Source: Anastrepha obliqua (lineage: Eukaryota > Arthropoda > Insecta > Diptera > Tephritidae). Taken from it: 64,000 nt of DNA. Numbering within the stretch: position 1 is the first letter of the stretch; each line of letters opens with the position of its first letter. This document shows positions 22,800-32,759 of this stretch, piece after piece. Both the position numbers and the translations under genes were made by a program. Where the stretch lies: positions 57,568,001 to 57,632,000 of the forward strand of contig NC_072893.1 of the NCBI RefSeq assembly GCF_027943255.1, read 5' to 3'. The notes beneath the pieces are model-generated. The model searched no databases. It was not told where the DNA came from and saw nothing but the letters and a program-made list of their open reading frames with translations.

Positions 22800-23637
22800 A
22801 AACCCCCTTGAGCGTCAGAATGGAGTTATGATAGATTGTAGGTTAAATTTTAAGGCCCATATTGACTACGCGGTAGAGAAAACCGCTAACATACAAGCGG
22901 CACTCTCAAGGATCTTACCTAACATAGGTGGTCCTAAGTCAACAAGAAGGAATTTGCTTGCAAATGTGGCCACTTCAGTCCTTCTGTATGCAGCCCCAGT
23001 TTGGGCAAATGCGGCGGAACTGAAGGATAACAAAAGGAAGCTATTGTCTGTATATAGGCTAAGTGCCCTAAGGGCATGTTGCGGCTACAGAACAATATCG
23101 GATGACGCGGCGTTTGTCATAGCTGGTATGATACCAGCGGATATTCTCGCGAGTGAAATGAAGCGAGTCTATGACAGATGTGCAGCGGATGCCGAAATAT
23201 ATAAAAAAGCGGTGAGAGAAGAAGAGCGGCTTGTGTCACTAACAAGGTGGCAAGACCGATGGAATACCTCCAGTAAAGGGCGATGGACCTATAAACAGAT
23301 TCCCGATTTGCGACCATGGCTAAATCGGAGTTTTGGATATACAACCTACCATGTGACACAGTTCCTTTCTGGACATGGAGATTTTAGAAAATATCTGCAC
23401 AGGTTCGGGCATGATGACAGCCCCTACTGCCCTGTGTGCATCAATGTAGAAGAAGACGTGGAACATGCCAGTTTCCACGGGCCACGCTTTATAACAGGAA
23501 GAATAATTCCAAATGCAACTGACGTAGTCGAGTTCATGTTGCAATCGGAAGAAAAGTGGGAGGAGATAGCTGCATACGCTACTAGAGTTCAAAGAGAACT
23601 CAGATACATTGAGCAAATGAGACGCATTCACCGATAG
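22800..23637 (+). pseudogene. R1-like LINE ORF2 C-terminal half (thumb and zinc knuckle)
   Basis: The frame from about 22806 runs open for 275 residues: GVMIDCRLNFKAHIDYAVEK, then RNLLANVATSVLLYAAPVWA, LRACCGYRTISDDAAFVIAG, GRWTYKQIPDLRPWL, FLSGHGDFRKYLHRFGHDDS and finally the CCHC-like C-terminal knuckle. The knuckle reads CPVCINVEEDVEHASFHGPRF, in which the last ligand Cys (normally HCPRF) is Gly. This order is typical of R1-clade elements. The reverse transcriptase palm is missing, so the copy is 5'-truncated and inert although still open. The first codons of the open frame upstream are unrelated sequence. Confidence 0.83.
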
Positions 23638-24249
23638 ACATCGACGGAGCTATATAGCTAACCAGCCCTGCGAAGTAATACGTTGAAGCAGTTCCGCAAG
23701 GAGAGTGGTGGAGGAGACGGAGTTCAAGGGTTTAGTACGTAGGTGTACTGTTTTGCAAGTCCAGACAGTATGAAAATTACTGACTGTGCGTGGTCCCAAA
23801 TGAGGTGTACCCTTAGCAAGCAGTATGAATCGTGCATGCCGTCTAAGTTGACGGTATCTATGAAAGATTCCCCCTTCGTAAACAAAAAAAAACAAAAAAA
23901 ACCCCTTGAGCAGCACTCATGGGTGAGATGTGATAATTGATGATATTTTCTTTTCTCACAATAATGTCGCATTTATTCTGGCCAATGTCAGAGCTGCTTT
24001 TCTCAAACTTTTGTACCCTGACTAGGAGCATAAGTGGCATTTTCTGTCAAGTGAGGGTGAGTGTTATTTAGCTTTTTTTTATTTAACTGTATACAAAGGT
24101 TAGTCAAAATAGTTGCACGAAAACTTTAATTGTTATAAAATAATGGAATTCCTTAGATTCAATAAAAGAGTGTCCGCAAGCAGAATTAGTAGCTAAAAGC
24201 TAAATTTAAAAAAATGCAATAATAAAATATTACAAAGAAGAGCAGTGCG

Positions 24250-24580
24250 GACCATATTTTAGTATTTGTTTTTAATTAAATTATTATCCTCTAAATATCG
24301 ACCATTAGGTTTGACACACTCCTGAAAACTGATCTCCGTGTTCGGTGCCACTCCCTGCAGAAATGGTGTAGGGAGGCCATTAACCTCGGGAACGATATTT
24401 TCTTTTAGTGTTGAAATGGTGGCTGGGTCAATGTTTCATAGACTTTAGTTTTGAGTTGCCTCACAGAAAAAAGTCCATAGTGATAAGATCGGGCAACCTG
24501 AATAGCCTGGATATGTCATCGAAACGGCTTACTAGTGCACAACATGGCGCCATCTTGAAGAAACCATGTATACCCAAATC
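24250..24580 (-). pseudogene. DD41D-like mariner transposase relic, C-terminal part
   Basis: On the minus strand the sequence reads WFLQDGAMLCTSKPF (second Asp block of WFQQDGATxHTA), then RLPDLITMDFFL with a stop where W is expected (RSPDLTxxDFFLWG), then LKSMKH-like and RSVFRSVSNLMVDI remnants. Frameshifts separate the blocks. Ends were not identified. Confidence 0.6.
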
Positions 24581-24817
24581 CAAACGAAAGACATTTTATC
24601 AAAATATTTTCAAACAAATCTAGCCCCCTTATTCCGCAGACAGAAGGCGCGTGGTAAGAATCGATGGAGTTTTATCGAACCACTTTGGTGCGTTTAGGGC
24701 CCCTCAATGGAGCATCTTATAGCCACTGTTGTCATGTTTGTCATTTGCACAAGCGAATATTTTACCTTTTCGAATTTTCGATGAACTTTGTTGTGGAAAA
24801 CAAATGGAGAGACAGAT

Positions 24818-25557
24818 CTATATGCGTCTGCAGCGGCAGTCAAGCTGCGCTCATGGGTGTATACAGCCCCGCAAACACTTCAAGGGAAGTCGAGTCCTGT
24901 AAATCCAGGCTGAACTATATCGGTAAACATAATAGCCTGATGCTAATATGGGTCCCGGGATACGTGGGTATCGTGGATAACGAGACCTCTGCCTTGGCCT
25001 CAAAGCCCGTTCTGCCACTCCCTTCTGCAGCCATCAAAACCACGGTGAGCAAACGGGTTACTCTAACCCGCAAGCGAGCTTGGCAGGCTGAGAGATGCTG
25101 CAGATGGACAAAACTGATGTTACCTGTCATGTCCGACCGACTGTCGCAGTTCCTCCGGTCACTAAGCAGAGGGGACTGCAGGCAGCTTGTTGGACTGATG
25201 ACGGGCCACTTCCTATGGACAAAGCACATGGAAAAGGTGGGCATCTCAGACAGTGCACTCTGCCCAGCATATGAAGAGCCGGATGAGACGGCGGGCCACT
25301 TTTTGTGCGTCTGCCCGGTCTTCGCTCGAGTCAGGCTTAAGGTCTTTGGCACTGATGTGTTAAGAAACGACCACCTTGGCTCCTTAGCACCACAAAATCT
25401 ACTCAGATTTCTTCAGAGTTCGAATAGATTAAAAGAAAATTCAAAAGAGAACCCGAGATACAATCGACTTACTGCTGTACTTGCTAGTCTGTCACGACAA
25501 AAAAAAAAGAAGTCACCAAAAAAATTATCGAGAGACCATTCAGAGAAGAGTTTTTAA
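24818..25557 (+). pseudogene. I-like LINE C-terminus (RNase H plus Cys/His region)
   Basis: Family similarity starts at about 24818: SGSQAALMGVYSPANTSREV, then LMLIWVPGYVGIVDNETSAL, the RNase H part (family W-V-P-G-H-x-G-x-x-G-N-E-x-A-D-xL-A). His is Tyr and the A-D pair is lost. The C-terminal region reads RQLVGLMTGHFLWTKHMEKV, then CPAYEEPDETAGHFLCVCPVF. The expected C-P-x-C knuckle has Tyr for the second Cys. It ends in lysine-rich read-through. The first ~50 codons of the same open frame (24664-24817) are unrelated DNA. Confidence 0.75.
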
Positions 25558-25628
25558 TTTTTCTTAACCCCCCCATAATTTCATCATCAGAAGGAATGAG
25601 GGAGCCTACGTTGAAGATTGATAAATTG

Positions 25629-25709
25629 ACATTCATCAGCCGGTTCTACGTTACCGGAATGACTCGAGGTTTTCGCAACCAAGGGCTGCCGCCCCAATAA
25701 TCTAAGCTA
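25629..25709 (+). repeat. Structured short repeat, copy a, with 8-bp direct flanks
   Basis: An 81-bp unit contains cagccggttctacgttaccg and ends gggctgccgccccaata. ataaattg flanks it on both sides (25621-25628 and 25710-25717). Outer stem cagcc/ggctg (25637-25641 with 25684-25688) and an inner cggt/accg hairpin can form. Related copies are at 25890, 28732, 44524 and 55650. Confidence 0.65.
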
Positions 25710-25889
25710 ATAAATTGTGCATTTTTGGGCAGAACTGAAAAAGGTTATCGAGCCCTTCAAAGTCAGAAATAGGGAAGAAATGTGGAACCAAAGACAAAAG
25801 CCTTGGCACTCTATTTTCCCGGATAAATGTGCAAATTTAGTAAATTTAATGTAACTAAGATATAAGGAAGTCATAAAGTAAGCAAGAGG

Positions 25890-26022
25890 GGCCACGACAG
25901 TCGGTTCAACGTAACCGGAACGACCCGGATGTATATCCGGCCAAGGACTGCCACTTCAGCGGCATTCCCCGCTTATGTATGGGGAATTTTTTACAACAAC
26001 AAAGAAATACTAAAATGCTACT

Positions 26023-26053
<31 letters not shown>

Positions 26054-26060
26054 AATATTA
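25890..26060 (+). repeat. Structured short repeat, copy b, with (CAA)n tail
   Basis: Stems visible here are gacagtc/gactgcc (25896-25902 with 25946-25952), cggttcaacgtaaccg (25902-25917), ccggatgtatatccgg (25925-25940) and attcccc/ggggaat (25964-25970 with 25981-25987). It is followed by a gctgctac-like motif and a pure (CAA)n run at about 26019-26053. This is the longest version of the family and shows the full order of hairpins. Confidence 0.7.
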
Positions 26061-26292
26061 AATTAATTTTCCATTTGAAAGCATTTTTTTTAACATTCGA
26101 CTTTTTGTGAAGCAACTTTTTGTTTCTATTATTTTTTCAAAGAAACGTTTCTTCAACTCGATGAAATCTTATTATGTTGTAGAATAAAGAGTAGTACTTT
26201 GCGATGCCGTTGTGGAAAATTAAAAAAAACACTTTATCTTGCACAAAAAAAAATTTTTAAAATGGCCAAATCTGCATTTTTTGACTATTTAA

Positions 26293-27000
26293 GGGAGGGG
26301 TCTAGGGTTTGAGCATTTTTTTTAATGAATTTTTGAGACTTTGCTTTAGAGATATGAATAGTGAAAATGTATTTAAACTTTTTGTACATTATAAAGCATC
26401 ATTTCAACAATATTGTACTAAATTTTTGTAAGAAAATATCGGGAAATAAGCCGCTGAGGTAACTTTTCCGAAAACGCCTTTTCCAAAAGGTGATTTGCGG
26501 TGACTATCGTATCTAGTTGTAGAATCATCTGAAATAAAAAAAACAGAATTATTTGGTTAAATTATCACCAAAACCTCCCCCCCACTGGCTCCGATTTTTT
26601 TTTTTTCATTTTTACGTTGCCAGCGCGTTTTTGAAACAAAAAGTGCGATTTTCACTGATTTTTTCGCTGTATAAGTGGAAACCGCCCTTAATGTAAAACA
26701 AAAAAGTGAAAAATCTCTCAGTGGGGGGGAGGTATTTTATATATAGAAGTTGTATACCAAATTTGAAAAGGATCGGTTAAATATTGTTGAAGTTCTAATA
26801 GTCACGGACTTTGAAAAAGTGGTTCCGCTCCAAACGCTCGCAGCTGTCGCAGAGGAGTGGGGACAAAAACGTCTATAACTCCAAAAGTTTTGCTCCGATT
26901 GAGCTGAAATTTTGAGACAATATTTTTGAGATGATTTACTATAAGAAAAAGCTATTTCCAAAAAATCGATTTTTTGAAAGTCAAACCCTAGACCCCTCCC
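26293..27000. mobile_element. TTAA-flanked non-coding inverted-repeat element 1
   Basis: A perfect 20-bp inverted pair, gggaggggtctagggtttga, lies at 26293-26312 and complemented at 26981-27000. TTAA flanks it on both sides (26289-26292, 27001-27004). The 708-bp interior is AT-rich without a coding frame. It has a second, inner inverted pair (cctcccccccactg near 26571, cagtgggggggagg near 26718) and a subterminal aaaaaatcgattttttg. Related elements are at 38343, 48802 and 56376. Confidence 0.82.
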
Positions 27001-27285
27001 TTAACCTCAAATTGCCAAAATCCTGACGTGCTGGAGCATTTTCAAGGTCATATTCGTTTTCAGCATAAAAAAACCTTCAGGAAACACTCATAGCGGTTTT
27101 AGAAACTGTAAAAAAGCGACATTTCGCAGGCCTGTGTTATTGGAAAAACGGCTTTTTATTTTCTTAATTTGCAATAATTGTTTGAACTTGTAGGCAAAAA
27201 AATATCCGGCGTTTTTTAAATAAAAAAAAAAAAAATTTATTACAAAACAAAAATTTTTAAATTAAAAAAAAAAATTTAATTACAT

Positions 27286-27550
27286 CGTCCCCTTAGTATA
27301 ACAATAGCCTATGTGCTCATAGGCTATTATTTTTTTATTGAATTTTTGGATTCTCCATCGTCGATTTTATATGTGGTCAAAATTTTGTCAAATTCTAGTT
27401 CCACAAAGTGGGTCAAAACGTCAGTCAAAAAATAATAAATATTTACAGACATAACGAGATTTGAGTGAGAGCTACTTTCGACAAAAAGTTTGAAATTCAT
27501 TTTCTCAAAACATCAAAAAATGTATAGGCTATTTTAATACTAAGGGGACG
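27286..27550. mobile_element. Short inverted-repeat element (265 bp) with hairpin inside its left end
   Basis: Inverted ends of about 27 bp begin cgtccccttagtat and continue into aatagcctat (27286-27312 against 27524-27550). acat flanks both sides (27282-27285, 27551-27554). The left end contains a local hairpin, aatagcctat-gtgctc-ataggctatt, at about 27303-27328. The interior is AT-rich and non-coding. Confidence 0.65.
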
Positions 27551-27554
27551 ACAT

Positions 27555-28020
27555 GAAAGTATTTTTTTCTGCTATATTTTCCAAAAGTGTATATCGCTCG
27601 CAATTCGACACACAAAAAAAGCAAATTTCTAAAACAATGTTAATATATATGCACGCTCAGCCACACATTTAATTAAATTAGCAGACCACACAAATAGCGC
27701 AACTGAGGAGCCCATTTATCAGCATCAAAGGTCAGACGCTCACAGCAGTGTTGGGCTGCAGCTGTCCTTCAGCTATCGACGACACCAGTTAGCGCCTTAG
27801 GTAGCAGCAAGCAGCAAATTTCGTATTTACTTTATTAGCTAAATAACAAAACACTATTTGCCAGCTGCGTCAAACAGATGGCCTTGAGCGTGTAACACGA
27901 GCCCACAGGCATCCTTCATGGCAAATAGATTACTTAGTATAGGAGTATGGGTGCACATGTGCATATGTGTATGTATGTATGTATGTGTGCACCTACTATA
28001 AATGCAGCGCGAAATAAGAA
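27555..28020. other. Non-coding interval with (GTAT)n microsatellite
   Basis: I see no coding frame. A tatgtatgtatgtatgtgtg run lies at about 27970-27990. The rest is unremarkable intergenic-type sequence. Confidence 0.45.
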
Positions 28021-28034
28021 GTCGCACGTTGTTG

Positions 28035-29250
28035 TTGTTGTTTTAACAGTAATAGAGGCCCCGTCAGTGTAGGGTATATCACCGGTCGTCTTCGTCTAGC
28101 TCATCTAAAGGTAGGCCCAGGAAACATGCTGCATTCGACGGTTTGGGTCCAGTGGGAGAGGGGTGTTAGATGAGTAGGTTTTAGAGGGCATGTGAAGAGG
28201 TGGTTAGTGTCGTGCGGGGTACCTTCACATGCCGGACATTTGTTTGGTATGTCGGGGTCAATGCTGGATATGTAGGAGTTTAACCTGATACAGTATCCAG
28301 AACGTAATTGTGCCAGTGTTACGCGTGACTCACGGGGAAGCTGGAGCTCTTCATCTGCAATAGGTGGTCGTTGGACTCCGATTACGGCATTCATAGGACG
28401 GGAGCTTAAGAAGGTGGTGACGGTCTCCAGGTGAATGTCGTTTATTGACTGTCTAAACACTGTCTGGTCCAGTAGATTTCTGTCAGTTTTGTCCCGGATC
28501 TCGTCGGCATAATTTAAAAGGTGCCTGCAAGGGTGAAACCTACGGTAGCACCCTAGCAGGAACTACTTGCTCAGCAGTTTATTGTGCTCCATTACAGAGA
28601 GCATTTGTGCCTCATTGTGAAGGTGTTTAATAGGGGACATCAGGAGACAACCGATCGCTGTCCGAATGGCAGTATTTTGGCATGTCTGTAGCTTTGTCCA
28701 CTGCGTGTCACTACTTCCAGGCAACCAGACAGATTATGGCACTCCCATGGCAGCCGGTTCTACATTACCGGAATGACCCGGGTTTTTCCCGACCAAGGGC
28801 TGCCGCCCCAGTAAACTAGCCCTGTGTAGTGTACCGTATCCCACCACCAGACAAGCGCAGCATAGTTTAGAACCGGCCGACCAATTTCCTTAAATGTCGA
28901 TAGCAACAGTTCTTTGTCTTTGCCTCAAGTGCTGCCGGCAAGCGATTTGAGGACCTTGTTGCGGTTTTGGACCTTAGTGGCAATTGTGGTTGAGTGCGCT
29001 GAGAAGGAGGGCAAACTGTCGAAAGTTGCAACCAAAATTTTGGGATTGTTTACCGTCGAAACTGGTGTGTCATCGACTTTTACCTGTCCCTCAAGGGTAC
29101 CTCCTTTGTCCAGGTGGTAAAGAGGGTCACCGTGAATTTAGCGGGGGAAAGTTGGAGATTCCTCGCAGTGAAAAAGCGCGAAGGGTCGCAGAGATAGTTG
29201 TTCACTTTGGAGCACAGGCCATCGATGTCGCACGTCTAGCGCGAGACTGA
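28035..29250 (-). pseudogene. Jockey/I-type LINE ORF2 C-terminal third with (CAA)n 3' tail
   Basis: Minus strand: 29220-28870 carries RT thumb-type sequence with frameshifts (NNYLCDPSRFFTARNLQLSP, then PKFWLQLSTVC, then STFKEIGRPVLNYAA-like). 28640-28500 continues, and 28460-28101 is open: LPRESRVTLAQLRSGYCIRL, SSIDPDIPNKCPACEGTPHD, NHLFTCPLKPTHLTPLS. The last is the Cys/His knuckle typical of this LINE group. The 3' end is a gttgtt run at 28030-28042, that is (CAA)n on the coding strand. It is 5'-truncated, has multiple frameshifts, and is interrupted by the short repeat at 28732-28845. Confidence 0.78.
28732..28845 (+). repeat. Structured short repeat, copy c, inserted in the LINE (8-bp duplication)
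   Basis: This 114-bp segment interrupts LINE coding sequence and is flanked by accagaca on both sides (28724-28731, 28846-28853). Inside are ggcagcc (28749-28755) pairing with ggctgcc (28798-28804), cggttctacattaccg, and a cggg-ttttt-cccg hairpin. The orientation is opposite to the LINE. Confidence 0.72.
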
Positions 29251-29254
29251 TATA

Positions 29255-30398
29255 AATTAATTGCACGAGAAAAATTTTAATACACGATTTTTGTTGCTTG
29301 TAAATAAGATTGCAACTGCAAACAACGAAAACTTTTTAATTTGTCCATGCTTTTATTATATTAAAAATTTCAATCGCTTAAATTAAATTCATAGAAAAAT
29401 TGCTTCATGTTTTTAAAAATCAAATATACATTTACATAAAGTGGGACCAGACAATTCGTCACAGCTATTTAGGCTTAATTTTGTATCTTGAACTTAAAAC
29501 TGCACATTTTTTCGTCTCAAACCAAAATGACAAGAAAAGGTTATTGCAGTAGTTTGTGCAATGTTAGCTTAATTCACACAGCACAGCTGCAAGCAATTCA
29601 TTTCAAAAAGCTGATATACCAAAGCGTTTAAATATGCAATTCTTTTTTTTTTTTTTTTTTTTTGAATATACATCTGTACAAAATAATGGGTGAGTCAGTA
29701 ATATTAAATATCAACAAATAAATATTATATGTAGCTACAAAACGGTGTGCTTTAACATTATTACAAGTAAAAAAGTTAGAAGATAGTATTTACACGCAAG
29801 CAAATTATGAATTAAAAAAAACGTTATCTGAATTATTTTTTTAATTACAAATTTACTGCTACTGTGAAATTATTTGCCTCTTACATTTTTTTATAATTAT
29901 TCAGAAAATACATTAAACATCATAAATATTTTTCATTAAAAAATATTTACCGCATTAAAAAATATTTACCGCATGCATAGGGGCAATACGTTTAAAAAAG
30001 TGTCTCAAATACACTCGTATCAGTTTATAGTTAAGATTATTTTTGTTGTAGAAATTTAGAGTTATTCATACTACAGGTTACCTATTGCTTACTTATAGAT
30101 TGACACATATCGATTTTTTAAGTTTAACAGTATAAAGAAAAATTTTACAAACAATAATTTATATTACTACGACTATTGTACTAAAGCAGCCGCTTACTGA
30201 TTGCGATCACGCATAAACCACCTGTACGATAACTCTCCAAGTTTTACAATATAGATTTAACAAGGAGTCACACTATTCATTTTTTTTTTTTAGTTTACTC
30301 AATGATTTTATCCCACATGAAAGCGGCTACATTCTCCAGTATTTGTTTTTTTTTCGTTTTTGTTTTTTGCTGCTTTTTTATATATGGAAATAGCACAT
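29255..30398. other. AT-rich 3' flank / 3' UTR region of BTBD9
   Basis: No coding frame is visible. A T-run lies at 29643-29662 and further poly(T) stretches at 30280-30290 and 30346-30366. On the minus strand this region follows the BTBD9 stop codon and must contain its 3' UTR. Several A-rich AATAAA-like words occur, so the cleavage site cannot be chosen from sequence alone. Confidence 0.45.
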
Positions 30399-32759
30399 TT
30401 AATTATCATCAACTGATGCATTGTTCAGTCTAATGAGAACATCTTCTGGCAATTGCTGATTGTTATTTGACTGAGAGAGAGTACTATTAGATTTGCTTCC
30501 TGTGCTGCTGTCATTGCTGTCACCGCCGGCACCTGAATCATCAATTGCCTTGCTGCTGTTGCGCTGTTCTTGTTCTTTTTCCATTTGCAGAAAGTTGGGG
30601 TCTTGTGAGGGGCATTCCAAGTGTACACAATGAAAGATCTAGGAGATGATGGAGATATAAAAGTAAGACAAATTGTAAATACACAAACGTAAAACTTGAA
30701 CAACGCCCACAAGTTTTTTTATCTTTTACTTGCTTTTCGTTTCGAGTTCTCACCTCATTTGCCGTGTTACGCGTGCCAACAATGCGTATAAATACGATCG
30801 GCCTTGGCGTGAAGGAGAAATTTTGCCATGAACGCATGTGCTCATTGCGTTTGTCGACTACTATGTGCCAATCCTTTTGATTAACTGATGTTTCAATATA
30901 GAAACTATAGGTTCGATCATCACAATCCCACAGCAACAAACGCATCGAACCAATAACATACGGTTGACCTGAAATTCAAAAGCAAATTGTAACACAAGAA
31001 CATTTAATGCATTCTAGAAATCATTAAGTCCATACTCACCCAATCTGACAACAATTTCACCGCTGCCCAACTGATGACAGGTGTAGCCCGAGTCCCAATC
31101 ATAATTCACATAATCACCATTCAAGAGAGCGTTACGCGTACGACTTACACCGTCCACCACAATAGCGCTCATGTCGGTACGCGCAACATTTGATGTAGGC
31201 GCCACAATCCCGTTGATCACCTTCGGTATGGAAGCAGTGTACATTGCCTCCAGCCCAACAACATGGAATACCTAGAATAATCGGTGAAATCAAATTTAAT
31301 TTTGTTACAAAACCTTATTCTTGAATTTCCCAGAATGATATATACTACCTTATTCACAGTGTTATGTGTGCCCACGAGCTTAATGTAGCGCACGGGCCGT
31401 GCTGGGAAATACAAGATTTGCCATGAGCGACAATAATACTGAGAGTAATCAATGACGCGATCCCAGTTGATGGAATTCGCTGAAACCTCTATGAAGTACG
31501 AATATGAACGATTATCACGATCCCAGAGTAGCATCTTGATATGATTAATAATACAGATTGTGCCCAATTCCACAGTTATGCCGCTGTCATTGTTGTCTGT
31601 AATGCAGTGGCGCGTGTAACCCTTTTCCATGTCATATGAAGCGCAATCACCATCGAGCAAAACCGAACGACATTCACCAAGTATGGTATTTGAACCGAAT
31701 TTCGCCGTGGCCACATTCTCTTCTGGCCAAAGTGCGGCACGATATGGTAAATATTTAGAAGTTGTTTGTTCTTGAATAGCATCGAGCAATTTGTCGGGTT
31801 CCAAAATGCCCGAGGGGCGCACAACTTGCAGCAAGTCTTCAAGCTTCATCAGCGGCAAGCGAACGTAAGAAACTACAGACTGAAATCAAGAAATAAAGAA
31901 GAATTAAATATTTGTAATATTTTGCAAATATAATCTTATTCTCCATTACATCAATGTTGACGTTTGAGTGGTGCTTGGACCACTCCCATACGGCTAAAAA
32001 AATCTGGACTTCAGGCGCAAAGAACGAGTCGCGACTCAGTACTTCCTCCAGCGACTCCTGCAAAACATTCAAGTATATTTTATTAGTTTAATGTAATCCA
32101 AGTACATCCAATTCTTACTAACCTTTGAAAGCGCACGAAAGGATTCGTGTTGCATTATATCTGTGGCATTGCGATCCATAAATGTCAAACAGACTTCGGT
32201 TAACTTATCCAAATTATATAGGCGTGCTGCGTCCAATATGGCGCAAACATTATTCAAAGCCAAATAATGCCGCAAGTATTGAGATATTGCGTGTTCTAAT
32301 TCGCTGAAACCGTACTGGTTGGCCAAACCCAAAGTATCAAGTATATTGTCTTCATCCATCTGTGCGAGCGGCATACGACCCGAATAAATATATTTTAGCA
32401 AAGCTTTAAAAGCCTCTACTGGAATTTTCAATTCAATTTCACTTTGTCTGGATTCACACAGGCCTCCGAACAAGAGTGCACGAAAATATTCACTACGTGC
32501 CGCCAAAATGACGCGATGCGCTGGTAGCCGCTGATCCTCTACTATAAAGGTGACATCTGAGTAATCATCATTCATACAGAGCTGTGCCATTTGCTCTGAG
32601 AAGCGTTCTAGAAAGACAAGCAAAAATTTATAAAACAAGGCACCAAATTACGGAAATGCGTCGATCAAAGAACTTTGAAGGATACGTACCTGTTAATTTT
32701 ACATCATCGCACCGCGCCTTTGTCAGCGAGAGCAATTTATATTCACTTTGGCTGCTCAT
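30399..32759 (-). CDS. BTBD9: BTB/POZ domain-containing protein 9 (BTBD9), seven coding exons
   Basis: BTBD9 proteins are BTB adaptors proposed to bring substrates to Cullin-3 ligases. In flies and mammals they are linked to sleep continuity, dopamine and iron handling. Coding exons on the minus strand: 32759-32690, 32607-32123, 32057-31950, 31879-31349, 31271-31040, 30968-30754, 30638-30399. They sum to 1881 nt (626 aa plus stop), close to the human length of 612. All junctions are GT-AG and keep frame; exon 3 uses a weak GTAATG donor. Domains: BTB about 24-130 (DDYSDVTFIVEDQRLPAHRV), BACK about 140-250, and two discoidin (F5/8C) domains, about 275-410 (INHIKMLLWDRDNRSYSYFI) and 420-557 (GSMRLLLWDCDDRTYSFYIE). 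The tail is Ser/Asn-rich. The start (MSSQSEYKLL) is the first ATG of an exon that splices in phase. It is intact and transposon-free. Confidence 0.95.

Noticed and set aside
24664..24817. The start of a 297-codon open frame as a novel N-terminal domain
   Set aside because: Only the part after about 24818 resembles a LINE RNase H. The first ~50 codons have no family resemblance and come from chance read-through.
26013..26060. (CAA)n run as a polyglutamine-coding exon
   Set aside because: It is the tail of a moved repeat; no surrounding coding frame or splice sites support an exon.
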